NCBI GenBank assembly: GCA_016712045.1
Contig: JADJRV010000002.1
Location: 243,273-307,272, forward strand
DNA length: 64,000 nucleotides
Origin: Chloracidobacterium sp.
Lineage (GTDB): Bacteria; Acidobacteriota; Blastocatellia; Pyrinomonadales; Pyrinomonadaceae
Reading direction: 5' to 3'
Position numbers and translations under genes: made by a program. Every line of letters begins with the position of its first letter. The first letter of the stretch is position 1. The notes below the pieces were generated by a model. The model was not told the origin of the DNA. It worked only from the letters and a program-made list of their open reading frames with translations, and ran no database searches. This document shows, piece by piece, positions 27,548-35,826 of the stretch.

Positions 27548-28552
27548 ATGCAGGAGATCCGAACCGCACGATTTGAGGTAACGAACGCCCATTACTTTTT
27601 AATGGCGTTCGTTGCCTCGTGCGCGGTTGCGGCGGTGCTGATCGGTAGCTTTCCTTTGCAGGCCTCGATAGCGACGATCTTTCTGTTTGCGGGCGTCCAT
27701 AATTTTATGGAGTTTCGCTACTTTGCCGCTAGGATGCCTTTGCGGTGGGGGCGTTCGCGGCTGTTTTATTCGGTCGGTATCGGGGGCGTGATCGTGCTGG
27801 CAGCGGTGTATCTGACGCTTTATTTTGCAAGCGGTAATTGGCTGTGGAGCCTCGAGAGCTGGGCTATTTTCGCCGCGTGTTGGAATACTGCATTTATCCT
27901 CTGGGTCGCGTTGCTGTTTTATCTTCGCGGGCGTCAGAGGCCAAAAAGCGACTGGGCGTGGGCATTTCCGATAGCGTTTTTGCTTGCGGCTCTGGCGTGG
28001 CTCGTGCCGCAATATTGGAGCCTCGCGCTTGTTTATATTCACCCGTTTATCGCGATGTGGTTTCTCGAACGCCAGATCCGCCGAACGCGGCCAGATTGGC
28101 TGCGTGCGTATCATTGGTGTCTTGCGACGATCCCGGTTTTTCTCATTGCTCTGTGGCTCGCGTTTGCGTCGCAGCCAAATCTGTCCGAAGACACAAATCT
28201 TTTCTGGCGGATCACACAGCACGCGGGCAGCCAGATATTGCCGGGCATTTCGAGCCATCTGCTCGTCGCGACTCACGTTTTTTTAGAAACGATACATTAC
28301 GCCGTGTGGATCGTCCTGATACCGCTGATTGACCGCCGTGCGATGCCTTGGCGGTTGAAAGAGATACCGCTTTTTGCAAACGCGAGAGGCTTTCCAAAAC
28401 TCGTTGTTGCGGCTCTGGTCGTAAGTCTCGTGATAGTTGCGGCGTTATGGGGCGGTTTTGCCATCGATTACACGACCACGCGGGACGTGTATTTTGCGTT
28501 TGCGATCGCGCATGTAATGGCGGAGTTTCCGTTTTTGATCAAAATGCTTTAG
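27548..28552 (+). CDS. polytopic membrane protein with conserved-looking His/Glu helices
   Basis: 334 aa, about nine transmembrane helices. Several helices carry His with nearby Glu: GVHNFMEFRYF, YIHPFIAMWFLERQ, THVFLETIHYAVW and AIAHVMAEFPFL. Such spacing is seen in membrane metalloenzymes and haem or carotenoid-processing proteins, but I cannot assign a family. The start ATG at 27548 lies 3 bp after the preceding stop. A smaller membrane protein gene follows after 13 bp. Confidence 0.65.
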   Translation: MQEIRTARFEVTNAHYFLMAFVASCAVAAVLIGSFPLQASIATIFLFAGVHNFMEFRYFAARMPLRWGRSRLFYSVGIGGVIVLAAVYLTLYFASGNWLWSLESWAIFAACWNTAFILWVALLFYLRGRQRPKSDWAWAFPIAFLLAALAWLVPQYWSLALVYIHPFIAMWFLERQIRRTRPDWLRAYHWCLATIPVFLIALWLAFASQPNLSEDTNLFWRITQHAGSQILPGISSHLLVATHVFLETIHYAVWIVLIPLIDRRAMPWRLKEIPLFANARGFPKLVVAALVVSLVIVAALWGGFAIDYTTTRDVYFAFAIAHVMAEFPFLIKML

Positions 28553-28565
28553 CGGTTCTTTCCTT

Positions 28566-29006
28566 ATGTTCCTTTTTGACGCAGTTAATGAACCGATCCA
28601 TGCGACACAGAGCCTGCCATTGAGTGAGCTTTGGAAATTTTTGCCGATCGGTTATTTGTTTACGATCTTGATCGAGACACCGGTGCTACTCGTTGGGCTG
28701 TCGCCAAAGGTCACTTTCAAACAACGGCTGTTGTGCGGGGCATGGCTAACGGCCTGTACTTATCCGATAGTCATCCTCGTCCTGCCGGCGCTATTTTTTG
28801 GCGAATCGCGGGCATTGTATCTCGCGGTCGCCGAGACGTTTGCACCGGTCGCGGAATGTATATTATTTTGGGCCGCTTTCCGCGGCAAAGGCGTTCTCGA
28901 AACCGGCGATTGGGTGAGGTGTTTTATCTCCATCATCATTGCCAATCTCACATCATTTGGCCTCGGCGAGGTGGTGAATTACGTCGGCTGGTTCGGCCTG
29001 TTTTAA
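28566..29006 (+). CDS. small membrane protein of unknown function
   Basis: 146 aa with four predicted helices (for example YLFTILIETPVLLVGL, ACTYPIVILVLPALFF and AETFAPVAECILFWAAF). Glu and Pro within helices 1-3 resemble a small transporter or enzyme subunit, not a simple anchor. Last gene of the 26287-29006 cluster. No recognised family; the start has no clear Shine-Dalgarno and translation may be coupled to the gene before. Confidence 0.6.
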   Translation: MFLFDAVNEPIHATQSLPLSELWKFLPIGYLFTILIETPVLLVGLSPKVTFKQRLLCGAWLTACTYPIVILVLPALFFGESRALYLAVAETFAPVAECILFWAAFRGKGVLETGDWVRCFISIIIANLTSFGLGEVVNYVGWFGLF

Positions 29007-29014
29007 GAAAATTT

Positions 29015-29087
29015 CCACCACTGATGAACACAGATAGACACGGATGGGCGAGCAAAAAAATCCGTGTTAATCTGTGTTAATCTGTGG
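29015..29087. repeat. ATCTGTG-word imperfect inverted repeat
   Basis: Left arm 29015-29045 (CCACCACTGATGAACACAG, then ATAGACACGGAT) and right arm 29060-29087 (ATCCGTGTTAATCTGTG, then TTAATCTGTGG). The word ATCTGTG repeats about every 10 bp. It fills most of the gap before queE. Confidence 0.8.
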
Positions 29088-29098
29088 ATTAATTTCCT

Positions 29099-29746
29099 AT
29101 GGATCTGCGTATTACAGAAATTTTTCTCTCGATCCAAGGCGAGTCTTCGCACGCCGGGCGGCCGTGTGCATTCGTCCGCTTAACGGGCTGCCCGATGCGG
29201 TGCGTGTGGTGTGACAGCGAATACACATTCACCGGTGGCGAGCACATCTCTTTTGAGGATATCTTTGCAAAGCTCGACGCTTTTGGCTGCAACCTCGTCG
29301 AGGTCACGGGAGGCGAGCCGCTCGCGCAGAAAAACGCATTTCCGTTTATCTCACAGCTTTGCGAACGCGGCTATGAAACGCTGATCGAAACCGGTGGATT
29401 TGTCTCGACCGAGGATGTGGATGAAGGTGCAAAGATAATCCTAGACGTAAAATGCCCCGCATCCGGCGAAGCCGAGCGTAATCACTGGCCAAATCTCGAA
29501 CGCCTTCGCGCCGATAAAGATGAAGTAAAATTTGTCATCGCCGATATGGCGGACTGGGAATTTGCGAAAGAGATAATTACAAAATACGATCTGACCGAGC
29601 GTACGAAATGTGTGCTGATCTCGCCTATGCACGGAATTCAAAATTTAGCAGAGATCGCCGAGACGGTCTCAACGAGCGGGTTGAAATTGCGGTTAAATTT
29701 GCAGCTGCACAAATATATTTGGGGAGCGGACGTGCATGGGGTCTAA
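29099..29746 (+). CDS. queE: 7-carboxy-7-deazaguanine synthase
   Basis: 215 aa radical SAM enzyme that turns 6-carboxytetrahydropterin into 7-carboxy-7-deazaguanine, step three of queuosine/preQ0 synthesis. The cluster motif CxxxCxxC has Cys31, Cys35 and Cys38 (GCPMRCVWCDS); the N-terminus ITEIFLSIQGES is characteristic, as is EVTGGEPLAQ. It overlaps queC by 11 bp, a tight operon. QueD and FolE are not in the window. No preQ1 riboswitch is evident upstream; the gap is filled by an inverted repeat. Confidence 0.93.
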   Translation: MDLRITEIFLSIQGESSHAGRPCAFVRLTGCPMRCVWCDSEYTFTGGEHISFEDIFAKLDAFGCNLVEVTGGEPLAQKNAFPFISQLCERGYETLIETGGFVSTEDVDEGAKIILDVKCPASGEAERNHWPNLERLRADKDEVKFVIADMADWEFAKEIITKYDLTERTKCVLISPMHGIQNLAEIAETVSTSGLKLRLNLQLHKYIWGADVHGV

Positions 29747-30422
29747 TTCAATCATATTAGTCTCCGGCGGGATGGACTCGTGCGTCACGGCGGCGATGGC
29801 TAAGGCCGAAAATGAAGAACTCGCGTTCCTGCATATTTCATACGGACAGCGGACCGAGGCTCGCGAGCGTCGGGCGTTTAATGAAATTGCGGATCATTAC
29901 GGCGTCGAAAAACGGCTAGATATCTCGATCGAGCACCTTGCAAAGATCGGCGGGTCGTCGCTGACGGATGAGAATATTGCTGTCACGGAAGCAGACCTTG
30001 CGTCAACCGAAATTCCGACAAGCTACGTCCCGTTTCGCAATGCAAATATGCTGGCTATCGCGACGAGCTGGGCTGAGGTTATTGGTGCGAATACTATCTA
30101 CATCGGAGCGGTTGCTGAGGACTCAAGCGGATATCCGGATTGCCGGCCTGAGTTTTACGCGGCGTTTCAACAGACAATTAATACGGGCACAAAACCCGAT
30201 ACACACATCGAGATCCGGACGCCGATAATACAGTTGTCTAAAGCTGATATCGTGAAAAAGGGTATTGAACTCAACCGCTCCGCTGCACCTAACTGGTCGT
30301 GCTATCGCAGCGAAGACTGGCATGCGGGACGTGCGATTCGTGTGCTTTCGGCTACGGGGTTTGAGCAGGCTGGTGTTAGCGATCCAATTGGTTATAATCA
30401 AGATAAAAATTTTGGAGGGTAA
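29736..30422 (+). CDS. queC: 7-cyano-7-deazaguanine synthase QueC, zinc-site region disturbed
   Basis: 228 aa. It makes preQ0 from 7-carboxy-7-deazaguanine with ATP and ammonia. The PP-loop is VSGGMDSCVTAAM near residue 10; later blocks SYVPFRNANMLAIA and GAVAEDSSGYPDCRPEF fit the family. The C-terminal zinc motif should have four Cys in a CxxCxxC-type loop, but reads SCYRSEDWHAGRAIRVLSATGF. Adding one base at each of three homopolymers (GG near 30321, TTT near 30350, GGGG near 30357) restores SED-WACGTCDSCAFRLRGF, a textbook zinc loop. The ORF is open only because the three losses sum to three. Confidence 0.88.
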   Translation: MGSNSIILVSGGMDSCVTAAMAKAENEELAFLHISYGQRTEARERRAFNEIADHYGVEKRLDISIEHLAKIGGSSLTDENIAVTEADLASTEIPTSYVPFRNANMLAIATSWAEVIGANTIYIGAVAEDSSGYPDCRPEFYAAFQQTINTGTKPDTHIEIRTPIIQLSKADIVKKGIELNRSAAPNWSCYRSEDWHAGRAIRVLSATGFEQAGVSDPIGYNQDKNFGG

Positions 30423-30952
30423 ATGAAATAAAGATATTTATTTTAGCGGCGATCGCCATCGCGTGTTTTGCCGTGTCGATCTCGGCACAGGGCAAACCGG
30501 CGCCAAAATTTACGTCCGTTTATACGAGTCTCAAAACGACTTGCAGGGACTTTGACGGGTCGAACGGCTCTGACGGATATTCGATCTGCAAGGGGCCGGG
30601 CGGGTATCAGGTGCGTATCTATTATTCGGCGGCATCGACGCATATCAATGCCGAGCGAAAGGGCAAGGACGACAATTTTCCGTTAGCGACCGCGAGCGTC
30701 GGATTTGATTGGGGTAAGACCAAGCTCGAATGGCGGCTCGCAAACGGCAAACCGTTTGCCGTGATCATCCGAATTCCGAAATACGCCGAGCCTGCCGACG
30801 GTGAATATTATGGTAAGGTCAACGGCCAGGAATTGGTCGTTTCCGGGTTGTTGGGGTTCGAAGATCTAAGAACTAAGGTTGACGCCAAGACGGTGGGAGC
30901 CAACGCACTGGCACGCGAGGCAGCCGACTCAGCGTATCTATCGAAAAACTGA
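30423..30952 (+). CDS. secreted hypothetical protein (start-region frameshift)
   Basis: The ATG at 30423 follows the queC stop directly. As written, it reads ATG AAA TAA. One extra A in the AAA run gives a clean signal peptide (MKIKIFILAAIAIACFAVSISAQ) joined to the frame that continues to 30952, making 176 aa. The mature part is beta-rich with a Cys pair and a basic pI, and no family is recognised. The single-base shift at 30426-30430 is probably a homopolymer error. Cotranscription with queC is likely. Confidence 0.6.
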
Positions 30953-30955
30953 TCG

Positions 30956-31621
30956 CTACTCGCCGCCGGCAGGTGTAAGTTCGGCTTTTCGCTGTTCGAG
31001 CTCGTCGATCCGTGCGCGCAGCTGGTCGATCTCGAGGTTGATCGTGTCGATCTCGGTCGGCCCTTCGGCATGGCTTAATTTGTGAAACACAGGCGTCACG
31101 ACCGTGAGGGCAGCGATGATGACAGCAAGCGTGCCGATCACGCGACCGATGAGATCGCCGTTAGATTCGGGTGTGAACCAGATCAGATACAGCAAGATCG
31201 CCGATAGTATCCAGACGGCCGCATGTGCCGCATATCGCGACCAGGCGAAACGCCGGTCTAGCCGGGCGAGCGAAATGAGCGATAAATGCGAGCAGGCGAT
31301 CGCGAGCAACGTCGCAGTCAGCAAAAATTTTACAAACGTATCATTATTGTTCTGCCATGCCCAGATGGTAAACATCCACATACCTGCCGAGACGACAGCA
31401 CAGGCGATACCAACGAACGGCATCAAACGCCCCCGTTTCGTTTCGAGATAAGCTCCGCACGCGAGCCCGAGGATGCTCGTTACGGTAACGGTCATTGCTG
31501 TCAGCAGTACCTTGGTTTCGAGTTCGCCAAACTCGCCAAAAAGAATGACACCGATGCCGATCAGAGCGCTAAGCGTTACCGACGCGATCAGCAGGTAAAG
31601 GAATATTCGTTTTAAGTTCAT
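30956..31621 (-). CDS. membrane protein with C-terminal coiled coil
   Basis: 221 aa with six hydrophobic segments (for example LFLYLLIASVTLSALIGIGVILF-type at the N-terminus, and AVWILSAILLYLIWF). The last ~40 residues are a probable coiled coil (LEIDQLRARIDELEQRKAEL). No family recognised. It converges on the queC-linked secreted gene with only 3 bp between stops. Confidence 0.65.
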   Translation of the reverse strand: MNLKRIFLYLLIASVTLSALIGIGVILFGEFGELETKVLLTAMTVTVTSILGLACGAYLETKRGRLMPFVGIACAVVSAGMWMFTIWAWQNNNDTFVKFLLTATLLAIACSHLSLISLARLDRRFAWSRYAAHAAVWILSAILLYLIWFTPESNGDLIGRVIGTLAVIIAALTVVTPVFHKLSHAEGPTEIDTINLEIDQLRARIDELEQRKAELTPAGGE

Positions 31622-31690
31622 GACGATCCTTGGTGGGCGCAGGCTAAATATACATCAATTTGGCCCGATTTGCGCTAACTTTGTGGTGTA

Positions 31691-32956
31691 TCAAATGGCG
31701 AGACGGCCGCGTCCGATCTGTAGGTTTGAGAGGTCGCCCAACGCCGCGAACGCGACATTGTCGGTGCGGAAAAATTCACGTGCGAGCGTGTGTATATCAT
31801 CTGTCGTGACGGCGTCGAGATTGGCTAGGGTTTCCTCGACCGGGATCTGGCGGCCGTGGGTCATCTCGCCTTGGGCAAGAGCGGCGGCACGCGAGGCTGA
31901 GTCTTCGAGACTGAGCAGGATCGAGGCGACGGCCTGTTGTTTGGCAAGCTCGAGTTCATCCCCGGTCACGCCGTCATTTACAACCGCACGCATCTCGGCG
32001 ATCGACAGGTCAACGACCTCCTCGACCTGTTCCGGCGAGGTCGCGGCAAAGATCGAAAACATCCCGCAATCCTGATACGAGATCGATGACGCTCCGACGT
32101 TATACGCCAGCCCGCGTTCCTCACGCACCTTTTGCCACAACCGGCTCGACGTCCCGCCGCCGATGATATTTGCCAGCACATCCGCCGCGTAACGGCGTGT
32201 GTCCGTCGCGGACGGAAACGGCGTCGCGATAACGAGATGAGCTTGTTCAAGATTGGCGTTTTGTTTGATCAGAATCGGAGCGGCATACGTCGGAGTGTGG
32301 GCAGCCTTGCCCACACACGCCGAAGGCGTACCAAAAGCCTGAGTAGCAAGCTCGACGATCTCAGAATGCTCAACATTCCCCGCGGCAGCGATCACAAGAT
32401 TTGACGCGTTGAAAACCTCGTTGTGATACTTCCGAGTGGTTTCACCGTCAAAACTCCTCACCGTTTTCGGCGTTCCGGCGATCGACATTCCGAGCGGGTG
32501 TGAGGGGAAAAATGCCTCGCTGAATATCTCGCCTAGATACTCCTCAGGCGAATCTTCGATCATCTTCATTTCCTCGATGATGACTTTTTGCTCGGCTTTT
32601 AGGTCGGTGTCGTCAAACCTCGGGTGCACGAGCATATCGGCGATCAGGTCAAATGCCCGCGGCAGTTGGTCGTCGATCACCTTGATCGCAAACCCCGTCT
32701 CCTCATGCGTCGTAAATGCGTCGAGATTGCCGCCGAGACGGTCCTGCTCAATGGCAATGTCGAGAGCCGAGCGTTTTGCCGTGCCCTTAAAAACGGTGTG
32801 CTCGATAAAATGCGAAATGCCTTGCAGATCACCCGGCTCGTCCCGAGCACCCTTGCGAAAAAAGAACCCAAGCGTAGCCGAACGCACTCCGGGCATCCGG
32901 TCGGTAAGTATCGTCAGGCCGTTATCTAGGCGGGTTTCTTGTATATCTTCTTTCAT
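31691..32956 (-). CDS. M16 family metallopeptidase
   Basis: 421 aa from the ATG at 32956 (MKEDIQETRLDNGLTILTD), although the frame is open back to 33106. The inverted zinc motif HxxEH is His49, Glu52 and His53 (HFIEH); the third ligand Glu lies in the following EEMKM helix. Single-chain, cytosolic or processing-peptidase-like (YmxG/PqqL type). It may act on peptides or signal-peptide remnants. An in-frame double palindrome (32295-32329) encodes about 12 residues within GTPSACVGKAAHTPTY, unlike the flanking family sequence. Confidence 0.9.
   Translation of the reverse strand: MKEDIQETRLDNGLTILTDRMPGVRSATLGFFFRKGARDEPGDLQGISHFIEHTVFKGTAKRSALDIAIEQDRLGGNLDAFTTHEETGFAIKVIDDQLPRAFDLIADMLVHPRFDDTDLKAEQKVIIEEMKMIEDSPEEYLGEIFSEAFFPSHPLGMSIAGTPKTVRSFDGETTRKYHNEVFNASNLVIAAAGNVEHSEIVELATQAFGTPSACVGKAAHTPTYAAPILIKQNANLEQAHLVIATPFPSATDTRRYAADVLANIIGGGTSSRLWQKVREERGLAYNVGASSISYQDCGMFSIFAATSPEQVEEVVDLSIAEMRAVVNDGVTGDELELAKQQAVASILLSLEDSASRAAALAQGEMTHGRQIPVEETLANLDAVTTDDIHTLAREFFRTDNVAFAALGDLSNLQIGRGRLAI
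32295..32329. repeat. two adjacent palindromes inside the M16 gene
   Basis: GTGTGGGCA / TGCCCACAC (32295-32303 and 32308-32316, perfect) abuts ACGCC / GGCGT (32317-32321 and 32325-32329). The double-hairpin layout matches the intergenic elements at 7499-7698. Confidence 0.75.
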
Positions 32957-33065
32957 TACTGGCCAAGGATTACAGAATAGCAGGAATAAGGAGTTCGACC
33001 GCCTGCGTACTCTAAGCGGGCTTGCCAAGTTAATGAGGCAAGCATACTGAGCGGCTTTCCGATAG

Positions 33066-35645
33066 TTAGGTTGGCCTTGGTTCCGGCATAGGCGGCTTTG
33101 GTTCACAATTGGGCCCCCCGGGGGCCCCCCCTGCCGGGGGGGGGGGGGGGGGGGGCCGGCCGGCCGGCCGCCCCCCCGGGCGGGGCCCCCCCCCCGGGCG
33201 GCCCGGGCCCAGGGGCCGACTTATCGCATTGAACAGCAGCGGGAACGTCGCCAGAGACTGCCCACGATACTGCGGCCGAAAGCCGAAGAGGATGATCTTG
33301 CCTTTGCCCATTTTCACCTCGATGAGTGCGGCTTTGCCGGCTATCTTTTCGGCACCTAACGCCCAGCCGGAGAGGAGGATCTGTTTTCGGGTCGGACGGG
33401 TACTGTGCAAAAACCGATCTTCGTGATGCCGTCGTCTCGTGCTGGTGAAACTCGACTGCTGTCTGTGGAGCACGGATGTCCCGAAATCCGGCGCGGTCCG
33501 GCGTGAACTCAAAAGCGGGGCCGCTTTCGAACCAAGCAATCGATCGCTTTTGGCATTCCTTTGGCGATCGGGTTGGTCAGGTCGAGTTCGGTGCGGAGTA
33601 TTGAGCCGGGGATGTAGAAATCTTTTCGCGACAGGCCGCGGGTGACGTCTTTGATGGGTAGGTTAAATTGCTCTATGGCAAAGTTTGACGAGCGGTTCAT
33701 AAAGACGAGCGTGCCGCCGGCCTCGACAAATTTCTTTAGATTCTCAACGCCTTCTTTCCCAACGCCGCCCGTGTATTCATCCGGCATCGAGCCTTTTGCA
33801 TAGCCGTTGAGGATCTGAGCGGGCGATTGGTCGGGGAAGATGATTGTCCAGAGCTGAATATCCAGTTGTGCTTATCTGAGTGTTTCTTATTTCTCCTTGG
33901 TCACCGAACACTTTGAACTCACAAACATGGATGGCGCTCGAGTTGTTCAGGACCAATCGCGTCCATCCTTCATCCATGGATGGTGTATGAGACCGATAAA
34001 CTTGGACACCTACGTCCTTGGCAAGGGCAGGCGAGCATCGGTTCGGCCTGGACCCGCTGATACCGAGGTCGCTTTGGAAATGCGTTCGTGATGGCTTCGA
34101 CCTCCCGATTCAGCAGAAGCGGCAATGTATGAGCTGTTACATCGTAAGGTGAAATCGGGATTTCCCGTTCTCGTCTTTTAGGTCCGGATATGTTTGCTTT
34201 TCCAGAAGGGCTTTTGCAAAGAACCATACGGCTGGTCTAAGGCATAATTACCTCAGTTCCTGCTGGATATGACGCCCGTTGTATGAACCGATTTTTCGTC
34301 TCGGCCGTTCGCCTTGCAAAGCTATATCAAGCCAGATCTTACAAGGTCCCCTCAAGAAGGAAAGTTGTCTCGTCTTAACTAGTATAAATCCCAACAATTC
34401 ACCGTTCTTCCTCGGCCGCACCGCTTCTTTCCCGATCTCATAAAACCTCGTCAGCCATTTTTCGCGGTTGTTGGCGGCGTGAATAAGCAAGGCTTTCGCG
34501 GCGGTAGTCATGTGGTCGGTTATTTTGCGGAGGTTCCATTCGCCGCCTTTCCAGACGGGGCCAAAGTTTGCGGATTCTTTTTTCGCGTCAAAGCCTTCGC
34601 TGCCGCGTAGCTGGTCAAAAGTAACGGTGATAGGTGTTGCGAGACGCGCGGATGCGGTCTCGCTCAAGATGCGGACGCCGCCGTGGTAGTGCGAATAGGC
34701 ACGTGCGGGTGTCCAGGCGTCGTAGGTCGAGTTTGTCGTTATTCCCTGATAGCCGATCATTCGCATCGATTCGGCCATATAATTACCAAGTTCGGTATAG
34801 CCCTCGACGATCTGTTTTGGCACGTTTGGCTCGACCGGCTGCATGTACGGCGGCAGGAATAGCCGCGAGCCAAAAGCCCCTTGTTGGTGGATGTCGTGGA
34901 CGATCTGCGGGTGCCAGACGTTGTGGATCTTATCGACCGTGAGCTGCGTCTCGACCTGTGTAAAGGCGTACCAGTCGCGGTTGTTGTCGTGGCCGACGTA
35001 TTTGTGATAAAGCTCCGGCGGCTCGGTGCCTTCAAATTTTGTGCCGAGCGTTTTGTCGTACCAGTTTTTGACGATATCGACGCCGTCGGGATTTAGGCTC
35101 GGGACGAGCAGGATGATCGTGTTGTCGAGGATCTTTTTGGTTTCCGCGTCGTTCGCACCCGCAAGCCTCTGGGCGATAAGCATCGACGACAGCGTCGAAC
35201 CGACCTCGGTCGAATGCACGCCGCAGGTGATGAGGACGATGGTTTTGCCCTGCCCGGCAAGCATCTGAGCAACAAGGTCCGGAGCCATCTCCCGGCCGTT
35301 GCGAAGGCGGATCTTTTTAATTGTTCGCGGATCGGCGAGCTGGGCGTTGATCTGTTTGTACTTTTCGAGGTTCTTAAGATTTTCGGGGCTTGAGATCGTC
35401 GCATAGACAAACGGTGCTCCCATCGTCGTCTTGCCGATCTCCTCAAACTTCACGCGGTCGCTGGCGGCGTCGAGCTTCTTAAAGTAATCAACGATCTGAG
35501 CCCAGCTCGCGAGCTTGCGGTCGTCACCCGGCGTAAAACCGAGCACGTCCTTTGGCGCTGGGATCTGGGCAACGGCCGTCAGAAAAAGAAATGCACCACA
35601 GAGGCACAGAGACACGGAGTTTCTCAGAGAAGATTTGATGTTCAT
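33066..35645 (-). CDS. secreted M14 zinc carboxypeptidase, C-terminal half frame-broken
   Basis: Restored length about 860 aa. From the ATG at 35645: signal peptide (CGAFLFLTAVAQ end), then the M14 domain with zinc ligands His and Glu in GVHSTEVGS and His in HDIHQQGAF; the general base Glu is in RILSETAS. The open frame ends at 34248. Pieces of the typical large M14 C-terminal domain continue in other frames: YDVTAHTLPLL, then SMDEGWTRLVLNN, then FPDQSPAQILNGYAKG, then EYTGGVGKEGVENLKKFVEAGGT, then KGKIILFGFRPQYRGQ. A G/C-only block (33112-33216) sits at the 3' end, so the true stop is unsure. The signal-peptide codons overlap a CACAGAG-type repeat. Confidence 0.8.
33112..33216. other. G/C-only block, probable assembly artefact
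   Basis: About 100 bases of almost only G and C, including an unbroken run of more than 15 G and CCGG repeats. It interrupts the end of the M14 gene. Confidence 0.7.
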
Positions 35646-35739
35646 AAAGATTGTCTGCCTAGCTTTCGATTGACAACAATTTAACATACCTAAATAAAAT
35701 CCTCATGCTTTTCTCTGTGACCTCGGTGGCTCTGTGGTG
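35594..35739. repeat. CACAGAG-word imperfect inverted repeat spanning the M14 start
   Basis: Left arm 35594-35619 (CACCACAGAGGCACAGAG, then ACACGGAG) and right arm 35713-35739 (CTCTGTGACCTCGGTGG, then CTCTGTGGTG). The M14 start codon (35645) lies between the arms, and the left arm is part of the signal-peptide coding sequence. Confidence 0.75.
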
Positions 35740-35826
35740 AATCCGCTGAAATCACTTGCTTGAAACACAAATGCGAGGTAAATTGCTTGCAGACCTTTCC
35801 CCAATCAAATCTACGCTCAAGGAGAC

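Noticed and set aside
27599..28276. 225-aa open frame on the minus strand
   Set aside because: Opposite the polytopic membrane protein; Arg/Lys/Pro-rich shadow with no start context.
29007..29098. preQ1 riboswitch upstream of queE
   Set aside because: The gap is occupied by an ATCTGTG inverted repeat; I see no preQ1 pseudoknot-like pattern.
33109..33426. Gly/Pro-rich open frames through the G/C block
   Set aside because: They exist only because a G/C-only stretch has no stop codons; the block is probably artefactual.
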